Below are positions 23,573 through 35,696 of a stretch of DNA of 64,000 bases, piece by piece. Each line of letters opens with the position of its first letter. The stretch's first letter is position 1. The translations under genes and the position numbers were made by a program. The stretch is taken from contig NZ_JACHEQ010000013.1 of assembly GCF_014201515.1 (NCBI RefSeq), positions 1 to 64,000 of the forward strand, written 5' to 3'. The notes under the pieces are model-generated. The model saw nothing but the letters and a program-made list of their open reading frames with translations. It was not told the origin of the DNA and did no database searches. The DNA comes from Anoxybacillus mongoliensis (GTDB lineage: Bacteria > Bacillota > Bacilli > Bacillales > Anoxybacillaceae).

Positions 23573-25315
23573 TTGATTAAATTTAAAAGTTTACAAACGA
23601 AGATTGTTGTCAGTTTTTCGCTCATTTTTTTAGTGTGTGGTCTTTTAATGAGTTTTGTCATTTACCGCTCAGCCGATCAGTTTGTCGTTCAGTCAGTCGG
23701 AACGCAAGCGAAACATATCGCTGAGCAAGCTGCTCGTCTTGTAAATATCGATCAATATAAGATGATAAGTATCGAAATGAAAAAAAATGACTACTATCAT
23801 GAATTGCGCACAACTTTAAGTGATATAAGGAAGATGAACAACTTAAAGTATTTGTATACAATGAATCGGAGAGCTGTAGGCGATGGATATGATTATTATT
23901 ATGTTGTAGATGGCTCGGAAGGGGACAACTTTTCTGATCTTGGGCAAGTAGAGGGAGAAATAAACAAGTTTCCGATGTTAATTCGAGCTTTTGAAACGAA
24001 AAAGACACAAGTAGGAGAGTTGAGCTATTCAGAAACATACGGTGCGATCGTATCCGCCTATGTTCCCCTTATTGATCAGTCTGGGGAGCTCATCGGAGTA
24101 TTAGGAGCAGACTTTGATGCGACAGGTATTTACAAGCTAATGCAAAAAAATGAGCAAAAGACGCTCATTTTGACGATTGTCATGTTAATTATTGTTATAA
24201 TCGTTGTATCTCTTTTAACATTATATCTTGTTCGACCATTGAAGAAGTTAACAAAAAGTGTTTACCGATTGCGTGAAGGTAATTTTGATGTGACGTTTGA
24301 AATGAATCGGTCCGATGAAATTGGAGAATTGGCGAGCGCCTTTGACTACACCGTGCGTGAGTTGCGGACGGTGATCGATGGAGTGACGAGTACATCTCAT
24401 GATTTAAACGAATCCGCAAAGCAAATGTCGAAACATACACAAGAAGCGGCTGAACGTGTCGAACATGTGTCGGAACATATCAGGCGTACTTCTGATGAAA
24501 CGGTTCAACAGCAAGCGCATATTGAACGGATTAGTTCAACGGTTGAGGAAATGTCTCGAGCTCTTCAATCCATTGCTTCGTCTTTAGATGAGACAGTGCA
24601 CGCATCGCAGCATATCGGTCATCTGTCAAAATCGGGAAAAGAGAAAATGGAAAATTCTACGCAACAAATGAAGAAAATTTCGGAAAAACAGCAAATATCG
24701 ATGCAAGTTGTGCAAGAACTTGAGGGGAAATCGAAAGAAATTCACCAAATTGTCGAGCTTATTTCACAAATTGCGGCGCAAACAAATTTATTAGCGTTAA
24801 ATGCAGCGATCGAGGCAGCGAGAGCAGGAGAGCACGGCAAAGGGTTTGCTGTCGTTTCGGAAGAAGTTCGCAAACTTGCTGAACAATCGAGCGGAGCGGC
24901 AAATATGATTGCCGGGTTGATCGAAGATATTTTAATAAAAATGCAACGGGCTGTGGAAGCTATGAATGAAAGCACGCAAGAAATTCAGTCTGGAACGAAC
25001 GTTTTAGCGGAAACAGGGGCTTCATTTTATGAGATTATTCAAGAGGTGGCACGCGTCTCTAATCAAATTGAATCGATTTCGGCTGCGACAGAAGAGTTAA
25101 GTTCAAGCAGTGAGCAAGTAGTCGACGCTTCTCACGCTGTTCATGCGATTGCGCAACGAACAGCAAGTTCAATGTTGACATTGGCAGACGAAATGCATCA
25201 ACAAGCAGCTTTCACTCAACAATTAAGCGCTGCTTCAGAAGAGTTGCATCATTTATCAGACAAACTTCAAGAAATGGTTCAACATTTACGTCGGAGTCGA
25301 AACCAAGAGCGTTAA
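23573..25315 (+). CDS. methyl-accepting chemotaxis protein
   Basis: A transmembrane chemoreceptor of about 580 residues. TM1 is at about 10-30 ([19 protein letters not shown]), an extracellular sensor of about 160 residues with a Cache-like pattern follows ([34 protein letters not shown]), TM2 is at about 195-217, then HAMP ([21 protein letters not shown]). The cytoplasmic signalling hairpin has the highly conserved tip [29 protein letters not shown]-like sequence. TTG 23573 is preferred because GGAGGG lies 6 nt upstream. No che or flagellar genes are nearby, and the gene interrupts otherwise B. subtilis-like order. Ligand unknown. Confidence 0.92.
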   Translation: MIKFKSLQTKIVVSFSLIFLVCGLLMSFVIYRSADQFVVQSVGTQAKHIAEQAARLVNIDQYKMISIEMKKNDYYHELRTTLSDIRKMNNLKYLYTMNRRAVGDGYDYYYVVDGSEGDNFSDLGQVEGEINKFPMLIRAFETKKTQVGELSYSETYGAIVSAYVPLIDQSGELIGVLGADFDATGIYKLMQKNEQKTLILTIVMLIIVIIVVSLLTLYLVRPLKKLTKSVYRLREGNFDVTFEMNRSDEIGELASAFDYTVRELRTVIDGVTSTSHDLNESAKQMSKHTQEAAERVEHVSEHIRRTSDETVQQQAHIERISSTVEEMSRALQSIASSLDETVHASQHIGHLSKSGKEKMENSTQQMKKISEKQQISMQVVQELEGKSKEIHQIVELISQIAAQTNLLALNAAIEAARAGEHGKGFAVVSEEVRKLAEQSSGAANMIAGLIEDILIKMQRAVEAMNESTQEIQSGTNVLAETGASFYEIIQEVARVSNQIESISAATEELSSSSEQVVDASHAVHAIAQRTASSMLTLADEMHQQAAFTQQLSAASEELHHLSDKLQEMVQHLRRSRNQER

Positions 25316-25351
25316 GTGAAACATATTCCAATTTTTTTGCGCGATTTTTTA

Positions 25352-25381
25352 TTGACACCGTCCTTCTTTTGATGATATACT
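25352..25381 (+). promoter_or_regulatory. promoter of the metNPQ transcript
   Basis: TTGACA (25352-25357), 18 bases, TATACT (25376-25381), placed about 65 bases ahead of the SAM riboswitch. Confidence 0.7.
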
Positions 25382-25449
25382 CACTTTCGTAGTTTAAAAA
25401 TGTCCTTGAATGCATTAAAACGTTAACTGAATAAAGCGTTTAAAAAGCG

Positions 25450-25555
25450 CTCTTATCAAGAGAGGTGGAGGGATGTGCCCGATGAAACCCGGCAACCGTC
25501 AGCGCTGCTGAAATGGTGCCAATTCACACAAAGCGTTTGCTTTGAGAGATAAGAG
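25450..25555 (+). promoter_or_regulatory. SAM-I riboswitch (S box) aptamer
   Basis: P1 strands CTCTTATC (25450-25457) and GATAAGAG (25548-25555) enclose the S-box core with GAGGTGGAGGGA, GCCCGATGAAACCCGGCAACC and the ATGGTGCCAATTC segment, all diagnostic. SAM binding would favour the terminator downstream; without SAM, AAGAGACAGAA pairs with TTCTGTTCTCTT as antiterminator. Confidence 0.96.
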
Positions 25556-25572
25556 ACAGAATGGATGATGAC

Positions 25573-25606
25573 GCCTTTCTGTTCTCTTGAGCAGAAAGGC
25601 TTTTTT
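25573..25606 (+). terminator. riboswitch-controlled terminator
   Basis: GCCTTTCTG (25573-25581) pairs with CAGAAAGGC (25592-25600), followed by six T. Its left arm overlaps the antiterminator. Confidence 0.9.
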
Positions 25607-25626
25607 CATGGAAGGAAGGTGACAGC

Positions 25627-26655
25627 ATGATTACTTTATCAAACGTAACGAAAGTGTATAAAGCAGCAAGTGGGAATGTAACGGCAGTCGATCATGTGAA
25701 TTTGCATATCGAACAAGGAGAAATTTTCGGTATTATCGGTTATAGTGGAGCAGGGAAAAGCTCGCTCATTCGGTTATTGAACGGATTAGAAAAGCCGACG
25801 AGCGGTGAAGTCATTGTCGATGGAAAAGATATGGGGAAAATTAGTGGAAAACAATTACGACAAGCGCGCCAGCAAATTGGGATGATTTTTCAACATTTTA
25901 ATTTACTTTGGTCACGAACGGTGCGTGAAAACATTGCTTTTCCGTTAGAAATTGCGGGTGTGCCGAAAGAAGAGCGAATGAAGCGTGTCGATGAACTCAT
26001 TCAACTTGTCGGTTTACAAGGGAGAGAACATGCGTATCCATCACAACTGAGTGGAGGACAAAAGCAGCGCGTCGGCATTGCGCGCGCATTAGCGAACAAC
26101 CCGAAAGTGTTATTATGTGACGAAGCAACGTCAGCGCTTGACCCACAAACGACGGATTCCATTTTGGATTTGCTCGTCGATATTAATAAACGTCTCGGTT
26201 TAACGATCGTGTTAATTACACACGAAATGCATGTTATTCGTAAAATTTGTGATCGTGTAGCGGTGATGGAAAACGGAAAAGTTGTCGAAATGGGCGAAGT
26301 GCTTCATGTGTTCCGTAAGCCAGAGCAACCGATTACGAAACGATTTGTTCAGCAAGTAACAGAGCCGGAAGAAACGAAAGAAGCGATGTTGCATCTTCTT
26401 GAACGGTATCCGAACGGTAAAGTGGCACAACTTACGTTTGTCGGCGAAGCAGCTGAGCAGCCGCTCATGACACAACTTATTCGCCAATTCGATTTGAATG
26501 TAAATATTTTGCAAGGGAAAATTTCACAAACGCATCACGGTTCATACGGGGTGTTGTTCATTCACTTAGATGGTGCGAATGAAGAAATTGAGCGAGCGCT
26601 CGCTTTTATTCGCCAGCAAGAAGTCGAAGTGGAGGTGTTGGCGAATGTGGAATGA
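25627..26655 (+). CDS. metN: methionine ABC transporter ATP-binding protein
   Basis: A 342-residue ABC ATPase that drives methionine import. Walker A GYSGAGKSS, Q-loop IFQHFNLLWSRTV, signature LSGGQKQR, Walker B VLLCDEATSALDP and H-loop LITHEMHVI are intact. The C-terminal NIL domain (about 260-340) is the regulatory methionine-binding part of this family. AAGGAAGG precedes ATG 25627. Controlled by the SAM riboswitch; overlaps metP by 11 nt. Confidence 0.96.
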   Translation: MITLSNVTKVYKAASGNVTAVDHVNLHIEQGEIFGIIGYSGAGKSSLIRLLNGLEKPTSGEVIVDGKDMGKISGKQLRQARQQIGMIFQHFNLLWSRTVRENIAFPLEIAGVPKEERMKRVDELIQLVGLQGREHAYPSQLSGGQKQRVGIARALANNPKVLLCDEATSALDPQTTDSILDLLVDINKRLGLTIVLITHEMHVIRKICDRVAVMENGKVVEMGEVLHVFRKPEQPITKRFVQQVTEPEETKEAMLHLLERYPNGKVAQLTFVGEAAEQPLMTQLIRQFDLNVNILQGKISQTHHGSYGVLFIHLDGANEEIERALAFIRQQEVEVEVLANVE

Positions 26656-27313
26656 ACTATTTCCGAACGTCGTTTGGGATAAAATATGGGCAGCGACGAT
26701 GGAAACGTTGTATATGACGGCTATTTCTGTTATAGCAACGTTTGTGCTCGGTATTTTACTCGGGTTATTGCTGTTTTTAACGTCTAAGGGAAACATATGG
26801 GAAAATCGTTTTATTAACGGTGTGATCGCATCGTTCGTCAACATTTTCCGTTCGATCCCGTTCATTATTTTAATTATTTTGCTTATTCCGTTTACAAAAC
26901 TTATTGTTGGTACAATTCTTGGAGCAAACGCTGCGTTACCAGCACTCATTATCGGTGCAGCACCGTTTTATGCACGCATGGTGGAAATTGCGCTTCGTGA
27001 AATTGATAAAGGTGTCATCGAAGCAGCAAAAGCGATGGGGGCGACGACATCGACAATTATTTGGAAGGTGCTCCTCCCAGAAGCGCTCCCTGCCCTTGTA
27101 TCTGGGATTACGGTAACAGCGATCGCGCTCGTTGGTTATACAGCGATGGCTGGAGTTGTCGGTGCTGGGGGGCTTGGAAACTTAGCATATTTAGAAGGAT
27201 TTCAACGCAACAATAACGATGTGACATTCGTTGCAACAGTGCTCATTTTAGTCATTGTCTTTATTATTCAGTTTATTGGTGACTTTGTCACTTCTAAAAT
27301 AGATAAACGATAA
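26645..27313 (+). CDS. metP: methionine ABC transporter permease
   Basis: A 222-residue inner-membrane permease with about five hydrophobic segments and the EAA loop EAAKAMGATTSTIIWKVLLPEALP that contacts MetN. The family segment FRSIPFIILIILLIPFTKLIVGT is present. ATG 26645 is chosen: GGAGGTG lies 9 nt upstream within the end of metN, and an earlier in-frame start would extend far into metN. Its substrate is set by the riboswitch and by metQ. Confidence 0.95.
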   Translation: MWNELFPNVVWDKIWAATMETLYMTAISVIATFVLGILLGLLLFLTSKGNIWENRFINGVIASFVNIFRSIPFIILIILLIPFTKLIVGTILGANAALPALIIGAAPFYARMVEIALREIDKGVIEAAKAMGATTSTIIWKVLLPEALPALVSGITVTAIALVGYTAMAGVVGAGGLGNLAYLEGFQRNNNDVTFVATVLILVIVFIIQFIGDFVTSKIDKR

Positions 27314-27330
27314 AAAGGAGGAAGAAACAG

Positions 27331-28155
27331 ATGAAAAAATGGATCTCTTTGCTTGTTGCTGCAGTTGTTGTATTAGCGCTCGCTGCTTGTGGAAAAAGCG
27401 AAAGTGCCGAAGAAAAAACGAATAAGCTTGTCGTTGGGGCATCAAACGTGCCACATGCGGAAATTTTAGAAAAAGCAAAACCGATTTTAAAAGAAAAAGG
27501 GATTGAATTAGAAATTGTGACATTCCAAGACTACGTATTACCGAATAAAGCGTTAGCGGATAAAGAGTTAGACGCAAACTATTTCCAACACATTCCTTAT
27601 TTAGAAGCACAAATGAAAGAACATGGCTATGACTTTGTCAATGCTGGCGGTATTCATATTGAGCCAATTGGCGTATACTCTAAAAAATATAAAAGCCTTG
27701 AAGAGCTACCAAACGGGGCGAAAATTATTATGAGCAACTCTGTTGCCGACCACGGTCGCATTTTATCGATGCTTGAAGAAAAAGGTTTAATTAAATTAAA
27801 AGATGGTGTTGACAAAACAAAAGCGACAGTTGATGATATCGTTGAAAATCCAAAAAACTTAGTGTTTGAAGCAGATGTCGAAGCAGGATTACTTCCACAA
27901 GTATATAAAAACAATGAAGGAGATGCGGTATTAATTAACGCAAACTATGCGTTAGATGCTGGTTTAGATCCAGCAAAAGATCCGATTGCAGTTGAGTCAC
28001 CAGAAAACAACCCATACGTGAACATTATTGCCGTTCGCAAAGGTGACGAAAAGCGTAAAGAAATTCAAACGCTTGTAGAAGTATTGCAATCAAAAGATAT
28101 TCAAGACTTCATTTTACAAAAGTATAACGGCGCGGTTATTCCAGCCGCAAAATAA
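27331..28155 (+). CDS. metQ: methionine-binding lipoprotein MetQ
   Basis: A 274-residue lipoprotein that captures methionine outside the membrane. The signal peptide ends in the lipobox LAAC with Cys20 as lipidation site. Typical NlpA-family blocks are LVVGASNVPHAEILE, LDANYFQHIPYL, SVADHGRILSMLEEKGLI and ENNPYVNIIAVR. AAAGGAGG precedes ATG 27331. Last gene of the metNPQ operon. Confidence 0.96.
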   Translation: MKKWISLLVAAVVVLALAACGKSESAEEKTNKLVVGASNVPHAEILEKAKPILKEKGIELEIVTFQDYVLPNKALADKELDANYFQHIPYLEAQMKEHGYDFVNAGGIHIEPIGVYSKKYKSLEELPNGAKIIMSNSVADHGRILSMLEEKGLIKLKDGVDKTKATVDDIVENPKNLVFEADVEAGLLPQVYKNNEGDAVLINANYALDAGLDPAKDPIAVESPENNPYVNIIAVRKGDEKRKEIQTLVEVLQSKDIQDFILQKYNGAVIPAAK

Positions 28156-28180
28156 GGATGTCCATTCGGGCATCCTTTTA
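28156..28180 (+). terminator. terminator of metNPQ
   Basis: GGATGTCC (28156-28163) pairs with GGGCATCC (28168-28175, one G-U pair), then TTTTA. Confidence 0.8.
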
Positions 28181-28226
28181 TATTTTTTGAAAAACGACGC
28201 ATGATAAAAAGGAAGGAGGAGTGCAT

Positions 28227-28571
28227 ATGTCGATGGAACAATGTTTACACGAATATAAGCAAGGGCTAGGAACATTTACGCAACACATGCCGAAAGTTGG
28301 ACAAACGTTTAACGCGTTTACAGAGGCGTGTTTTGAAGAAGGAACGTTGTCGAAAAAAGAAAAGCAGCTGATTGCCTTAGGGATTAGTGTCGCCAAGCAA
28401 GATGAATATTGCACGATTTATCATACGAAAGGATGCATTGATGAAGGAGCGACGGAAGAAGAAATATTTGAAGTGTGCGCGGTAGCTGCTGCGTTAGCTG
28501 GTGGGGCGACGATGAGCCAGGCGGTTACGCTCGTTCGGCAATGTGTTAATGAATTTACTCGCATGCATTAA
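28227..28571 (+). CDS. yurZ: carboxymuconolactone decarboxylase/AhpD-like protein YurZ
   Basis: A 114-residue helical protein of the CMD/AhpD fold. The motif region reads DEYC-TI-YH (Cys62, Tyr65, His66), so the second Cys of the CxxC pair normally found in AhpD-type reductases is Tyr. That argues against peroxidase-reductase activity. ATG 28227 has AAGGAGG 8 nt upstream. Position between metQ and sufC equals that of yurZ in B. subtilis. Function unknown. Confidence 0.85.
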   Translation: MSMEQCLHEYKQGLGTFTQHMPKVGQTFNAFTEACFEEGTLSKKEKQLIALGISVAKQDEYCTIYHTKGCIDEGATEEEIFEVCAVAAALAGGATMSQAVTLVRQCVNEFTRMH

Positions 28572-28597
28572 AAGGATAGGGAGGTCTCCTATCCTTT
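28571..28597 (+). terminator. terminator after yurZ
   Basis: AAAGGATAGG (28571-28580) pairs with CCTATCCTTT (28588-28597), followed by more T. Confidence 0.85.
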
Positions 28598-28754
28598 TTT
28601 ACATACGTGATTAAGCGAACAAACTTTAGAAACAAAAAAGTATCAAAATGCTTGCAATAAGGTTGCTAATACTTTTCATCTGTTATAAAATTGTAATGAG
28701 AATAAAATGAGAATTACGTTTTATGAACATAAGTGAAACTGGAGGTATTTTTTT

Positions 28755-29534
28755 ATGGCAACATTAACGATTAAAGATCTTCACGTTGCGATTGATGGAA
28801 AAGAAATTTTAAAAGGGGTTAACCTTGAAATTAAAGGTGGCGAGTTTCATGCAATCATGGGACCGAACGGAACAGGAAAATCGACATTATCCGCGGCCAT
28901 TATGGGTCATCCAAAATATGAAGTAACAAAAGGAAGCATTACATTAGATGGTCAAGATGTATTGGAAATGGAAGTAGATGAGCGTGCGCGTGCTGGGTTG
29001 TTTTTAGCGATGCAATATCCGAGCGAAATTAGCGGCGTGACAAATGCGGATTTCTTGCGTTCGGCGATTAATGCGCGTCGCGGAGAAGGAAATGAAATTT
29101 CATTAATGAAATTCATTCGTCAACTAGATGAAAAGATGGCGTTTTTAGAAATGAATCCAGATATGGCACATCGTTATTTAAACGAAGGATTTTCAGGCGG
29201 AGAGAAAAAGAGAAATGAAATTTTACAATTAATGATGTTACAACCGAAAATTGCGATTTTAGATGAAATTGACTCAGGGCTTGATATTGATGCATTAAAA
29301 GTTGTTGCAAAAGGTGTTAATGAAATGCGTAGCAACGACTTCGGCTGTTTAATCATTACCCACTATCAGCGTTTATTAAACTATATTACGCCAGATTACG
29401 TGCATGTCATGATGCAAGGACGTATTGTAAAATCTGGTGGTCCAGAATTAGCACAACGTCTTGAAGCGGAAGGATACGACTGGATTAAAAAAGAGCTAGG
29501 CATTGAAGATGAAGTCGTTGAGCAAGAAGCGTAA
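28755..29534 (+). CDS. sufC: Fe-S assembly ATPase SufC
   Basis: A 259-residue ABC-type ATPase of the SUF machine that builds Fe-S clusters, working with SufB and SufD in the cytoplasm. Walker A GPNGTGKST, signature FSGGEKKRNEI, Walker B IAILDEIDSGLDIDA and H-loop ITHYQRLL match SufC. GGAGG precedes ATG 28755. It starts the five-gene sufCDSUB operon. The 150-nt region upstream holds TTGC-type and TATAAA-type elements but no confident promoter or repressor site. Confidence 0.96.
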   Translation: MATLTIKDLHVAIDGKEILKGVNLEIKGGEFHAIMGPNGTGKSTLSAAIMGHPKYEVTKGSITLDGQDVLEMEVDERARAGLFLAMQYPSEISGVTNADFLRSAINARRGEGNEISLMKFIRQLDEKMAFLEMNPDMAHRYLNEGFSGGEKKRNEILQLMMLQPKIAILDEIDSGLDIDALKVVAKGVNEMRSNDFGCLIITHYQRLLNYITPDYVHVMMQGRIVKSGGPELAQRLEAEGYDWIKKELGIEDEVVEQEA

Positions 29535-29552
29535 GCGTTAGGAGGATTTGTG

Positions 29553-32504
<2,952 letters not shown>

Positions 32505-32527
32505 TCATAAAAAAGGAGGCGAACGAG

Positions 32528-33925
32528 ATGGCGAAAAAAATGCCAGAAATCGGTGAATATAAGTACGGTTTCGCCGATAAAGATGTATCTGTTTTCCGCG
32601 CTGAGCGCGGATTAACGCGCGAAATTGTAGAAGAAATTTCGCGTATGAAAAATGAACCAGAGTGGATGCTTGAATTTCGCTTAAAAGCGTTAGACATTTT
32701 TTACAGCATGCCGATGCCACAATGGGGTGGCGATTTATCCAGTTTAGATTTCGATGAAATTACGTATTACGTTAAACCATCAGAAAAATCTGGACGTTCA
32801 TGGGATGAAGTGCCTGAAGAAATTAAAGCAACGTTCGATAAGCTTGGTATTCCAGAAGCGGAACAAAAATATTTAGCGGGGGTATCTGCGCAATACGAGT
32901 CAGAAGTTGTATACCATAACATGAAAGAAGACCTAGAGAAACTAGGTGTCATTTTTAAAGACACAGACTCGGCGTTAAAAGAAAACGAAGATTTGTTCCG
33001 CGAGCATTGGGCGAAAGTCGTTCCGCCGACAGATAATAAATTTGCGGCACTGAACTCTGCCGTTTGGTCGGGTGGTTCGTTTATTTACGTGCCAAAAGGT
33101 GTAAAAGTCGATACACCGTTGCAAGCGTATTTCCGCATTAACTCGGAAAATATGGGACAATTTGAACGGACGTTAATTATCGTTGATGAAGGTGCGCATG
33201 TTCATTATGTGGAAGGCTGTACGGCGCCTGTTTATACGACAAACTCACTTCATAGCGCAGTCGTTGAAATTATCGTGAAAAAAGGTGCGTATTGCCGTTA
33301 TACAACGATTCAAAACTGGGCAAACAACGTCTTTAACCTTGTGACAAAGCGTGCCGTTTGCGAAGAAAACGCAACGATGGAATGGATCGATGGAAATATT
33401 GGTTCAAAATTAACGATGAAATACCCAGCAGTCATTTTAAAAGGAGAAGGTGCGCGTGGTTTGACACTTTCGATTGCGATTGCTGGCAAAGGACAACATC
33501 AAGACGCAGGTGCGAAAATGATCCATTTAGCACCAAACACGTCATCAACGATCGTCTCCAAGTCGATTTCGAAACAAGGTGGAAAAGTCACATATCGCGG
33601 TATCGTTCATTTCGGACGGAAAGCGGATGGCTCTCGTTCAAATATTGAGTGCGACACGCTCATTATGGATAATCAATCGACATCTGATACGATTCCATAT
33701 AACGAAATTTTAAACGACAACATTTCGCTTGAGCATGAAGCAAAAGTGTCGAAAGTATCAGAAGAACAACTATTTTATTTAATGAGCCGCGGCATTTCTG
33801 AACAAGAAGCGACAGAAATGATCGTTATGGGCTTTATTGAGCCGTTTACGAGAGAATTACCGATGGAATACGCCGTTGAAATGAACCGACTCATCAAGTT
33901 TGAAATGGAAGGTAGTATTGGTTAA
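32528..33925 (+). CDS. sufB: Fe-S assembly scaffold SufB
   Basis: A 465-residue scaffold on which the cluster is formed in the SufBC2D complex. Typical blocks are [57 protein letters not shown], and [20 protein letters not shown] with a conserved Cys, ending in the [20 protein letters not shown] motif. AAAGGAGGCG precedes ATG 32528. Last gene of the operon; strong terminator follows. Confidence 0.97.
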   Translation: MAKKMPEIGEYKYGFADKDVSVFRAERGLTREIVEEISRMKNEPEWMLEFRLKALDIFYSMPMPQWGGDLSSLDFDEITYYVKPSEKSGRSWDEVPEEIKATFDKLGIPEAEQKYLAGVSAQYESEVVYHNMKEDLEKLGVIFKDTDSALKENEDLFREHWAKVVPPTDNKFAALNSAVWSGGSFIYVPKGVKVDTPLQAYFRINSENMGQFERTLIIVDEGAHVHYVEGCTAPVYTTNSLHSAVVEIIVKKGAYCRYTTIQNWANNVFNLVTKRAVCEENATMEWIDGNIGSKLTMKYPAVILKGEGARGLTLSIAIAGKGQHQDAGAKMIHLAPNTSSTIVSKSISKQGGKVTYRGIVHFGRKADGSRSNIECDTLIMDNQSTSDTIPYNEILNDNISLEHEAKVSKVSEEQLFYLMSRGISEQEATEMIVMGFIEPFTRELPMEYAVEMNRLIKFEMEGSIG

Positions 33926-33930
33926 ACAAC

Positions 33931-33969
33931 AGCTGATGATCTGTGCCATGCAGATCATCGGCTTTTTTT
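33931..33969 (+). terminator. terminator of the suf operon
   Basis: AGCTGATGATCTG (33931-33943) pairs with CAGATCATCGGCT (33951-33963, one G-T pair), followed by TTTTTT. Confidence 0.9.
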
Positions 33970-34003
33970 GTATGTTATGGTAAGATGAATGTAGGTGATG
34001 AAT

Positions 34004-34852
34004 ATGATTTATGTCGGATTAACGGGATGGGGCGACCATGACAGTTTATATCCGTCTCGGCTTGCGTCAAAAGATAAGCTACAAGCATATGCGGCTCACT
34101 TTCCAACCGTTGAAGTTGATGCGTATTTTTATGCGATTCAACCGCTCCAAAACGTTGAAAAATGGTTGACGGAAACGCCTGCGTCATTCCAATTTATCGT
34201 GAAGGCGTATCAAGGGATGACGGGGCATCAACGTGGTGATATTCCGTACGCAAATAAAGACGAGATGTTTACAGCATTTTTACAATCGATTGAGCCGTTT
34301 CAGCAAGATAACAAACTTGCAATGGTACTATTTCAATTTCCACCGTGGTTCGATTGCAAAAAAGAACATGTCCACTATTTGCGTTGGTGTCGGGAGCGAA
34401 TGGGAGATGTCCCTGTGGCGCTTGAGTTTCGTCATCAATCATGGTTTTCGTCTTCCTTTTACGAAAAGACGTTACGCTTTATGGAAGAAGAACGATGGAT
34501 TCATAGCATTTGTGACGAACCGCAAGCAGGAGAAGGATCGGTACCGACCGTTCTTCATCCAACTGATGCGCATAAAACACTCATTCGTTTACATGGACGA
34601 AATGTAGCTGGCTGGAATAAACGAGATGATGAAAATTGGCGTGCTGTTCGTTATTTATATCGATACAATGAGCAAGAGTTACAAGAGTGGGTACAGCATA
34701 TTCGCATGTTACAAACGAAATGTGAACACATTTACGTCTTATTCAACAATAACTCAGGTGGAGATGCCGCTCATAATGCAAAGCAGCTCTTGCGGATGTT
34801 AGGCATTGAATATACGAACTTAGCACCGCGTCAATTAGACTTGTTTTCATAA
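34004..34852 (+). CDS. yunF: DUF72 family protein YunF
   Basis: A 282-residue TIM-barrel-like DUF72 protein of unknown biochemical function. Family blocks are IYVGLTGWGDHD, VEVDAYFYAIQ, FQFIVKAYQGMTG, VLFQFPPWFDC, LEFRHQSWF, IRLHGRN and HIYVLFNNNSGGDAA. ATG 34004 follows AGGTGA; in-frame codons at 33995-34000 overlap that site. It heads yunF-E-D-C-B, the reverse of the B. subtilis listing but the same order of transcription. Confidence 0.9.
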   Translation: MIYVGLTGWGDHDSLYPSRLASKDKLQAYAAHFPTVEVDAYFYAIQPLQNVEKWLTETPASFQFIVKAYQGMTGHQRGDIPYANKDEMFTAFLQSIEPFQQDNKLAMVLFQFPPWFDCKKEHVHYLRWCRERMGDVPVALEFRHQSWFSSSFYEKTLRFMEEERWIHSICDEPQAGEGSVPTVLHPTDAHKTLIRLHGRNVAGWNKRDDENWRAVRYLYRYNEQELQEWVQHIRMLQTKCEHIYVLFNNNSGGDAAHNAKQLLRMLGIEYTNLAPRQLDLFS

Positions 34853-34864
34853 TGGGGGATGAGA

Positions 34865-35683
34865 ATGGAATATATCTTTCTTTTAGTGATCGGCTTTTTA
34901 GCAGGAACAATCGGAAGTCTTGTCGGTTTAGGGGGAGGGGTGATTATTGTTCCCGCGCTTCTTTTTTTAAGCGCGGCACATGTATTGCCAACCATTTCAC
35001 CACAAGTAGCGGTTGGCACATCGCTTGTCGTCATTATTTTTAATGGGTTATCATCAACTTTAACATATATGAAGCATAAAATGGTGGACTATAAAAGCGG
35101 TTTATTTTTCTTCATCGGTAGTGGGCCAGGGGCAATGCTTGGTGCATGGGTGAATCAACATGTGCATATGCAACATTTTTCGCTTTATTTCGGATTATTT
35201 TTAATTGCTGTTTCGTTTTTGCTCATGTTTCAATCTCGGCTATCACCGTCTAGCAAACGTACGTTTCCTGTTGTACGGACATACGTTACGAATGAAGGGG
35301 AGGAAGTGACGTACGGGTATCATCCGCTCATCGCCACATTCATTGCGTTTGTTGTCGGATTTGTCGGCGGGTTTTTCGGAATTGGCGGTGGATCGCTTAT
35401 GGTGCCTGCGATGATTTTATTATTTTTGTTTCCTCCCCACGTAGCTGTTGCGACATCGATGTTTATCGTTTTTTTATCGTCCATTGTTAGCTCACTAACT
35501 CATGTGCTTATAGGAAATGTTGCATGGACGTTTGCGCTTTCGCTTATTCCGGGTGTATGGATTGGAGCGAAATGTGGAGCATGGCTCAATCGACGATTAA
35601 AAGGAAAAACGGTCGTGACGTTATTACGAATTGTGCTTATTTTACTCGGCGTTCGTTTAATAATGCAAGGGCTTGGATTGTAA
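34865..35683 (+). CDS. yunE: TauE/SafE family membrane protein YunE
   Basis: A 272-residue membrane protein with about seven hydrophobic segments in two homologous halves, each with the Gly-rich signature (GLGGGVIIVPALLF near 25 and GIGGGSLMVPAMILLF near 175). The TauE/SafE family includes putative exporters of sulfur-containing anions. ATG 34865 has GGGGGAT 6 nt upstream; ATG 34859 abuts it. Downstream of yunF with a 12-nt gap. Substrate unknown. Confidence 0.88.
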   Translation: MEYIFLLVIGFLAGTIGSLVGLGGGVIIVPALLFLSAAHVLPTISPQVAVGTSLVVIIFNGLSSTLTYMKHKMVDYKSGLFFFIGSGPGAMLGAWVNQHVHMQHFSLYFGLFLIAVSFLLMFQSRLSPSSKRTFPVVRTYVTNEGEEVTYGYHPLIATFIAFVVGFVGGFFGIGGGSLMVPAMILLFLFPPHVAVATSMFIVFLSSIVSSLTHVLIGNVAWTFALSLIPGVWIGAKCGAWLNRRLKGKTVVTLLRIVLILLGVRLIMQGLGL

Positions 35684-35696
35684 AAAGAAAGGTGTG

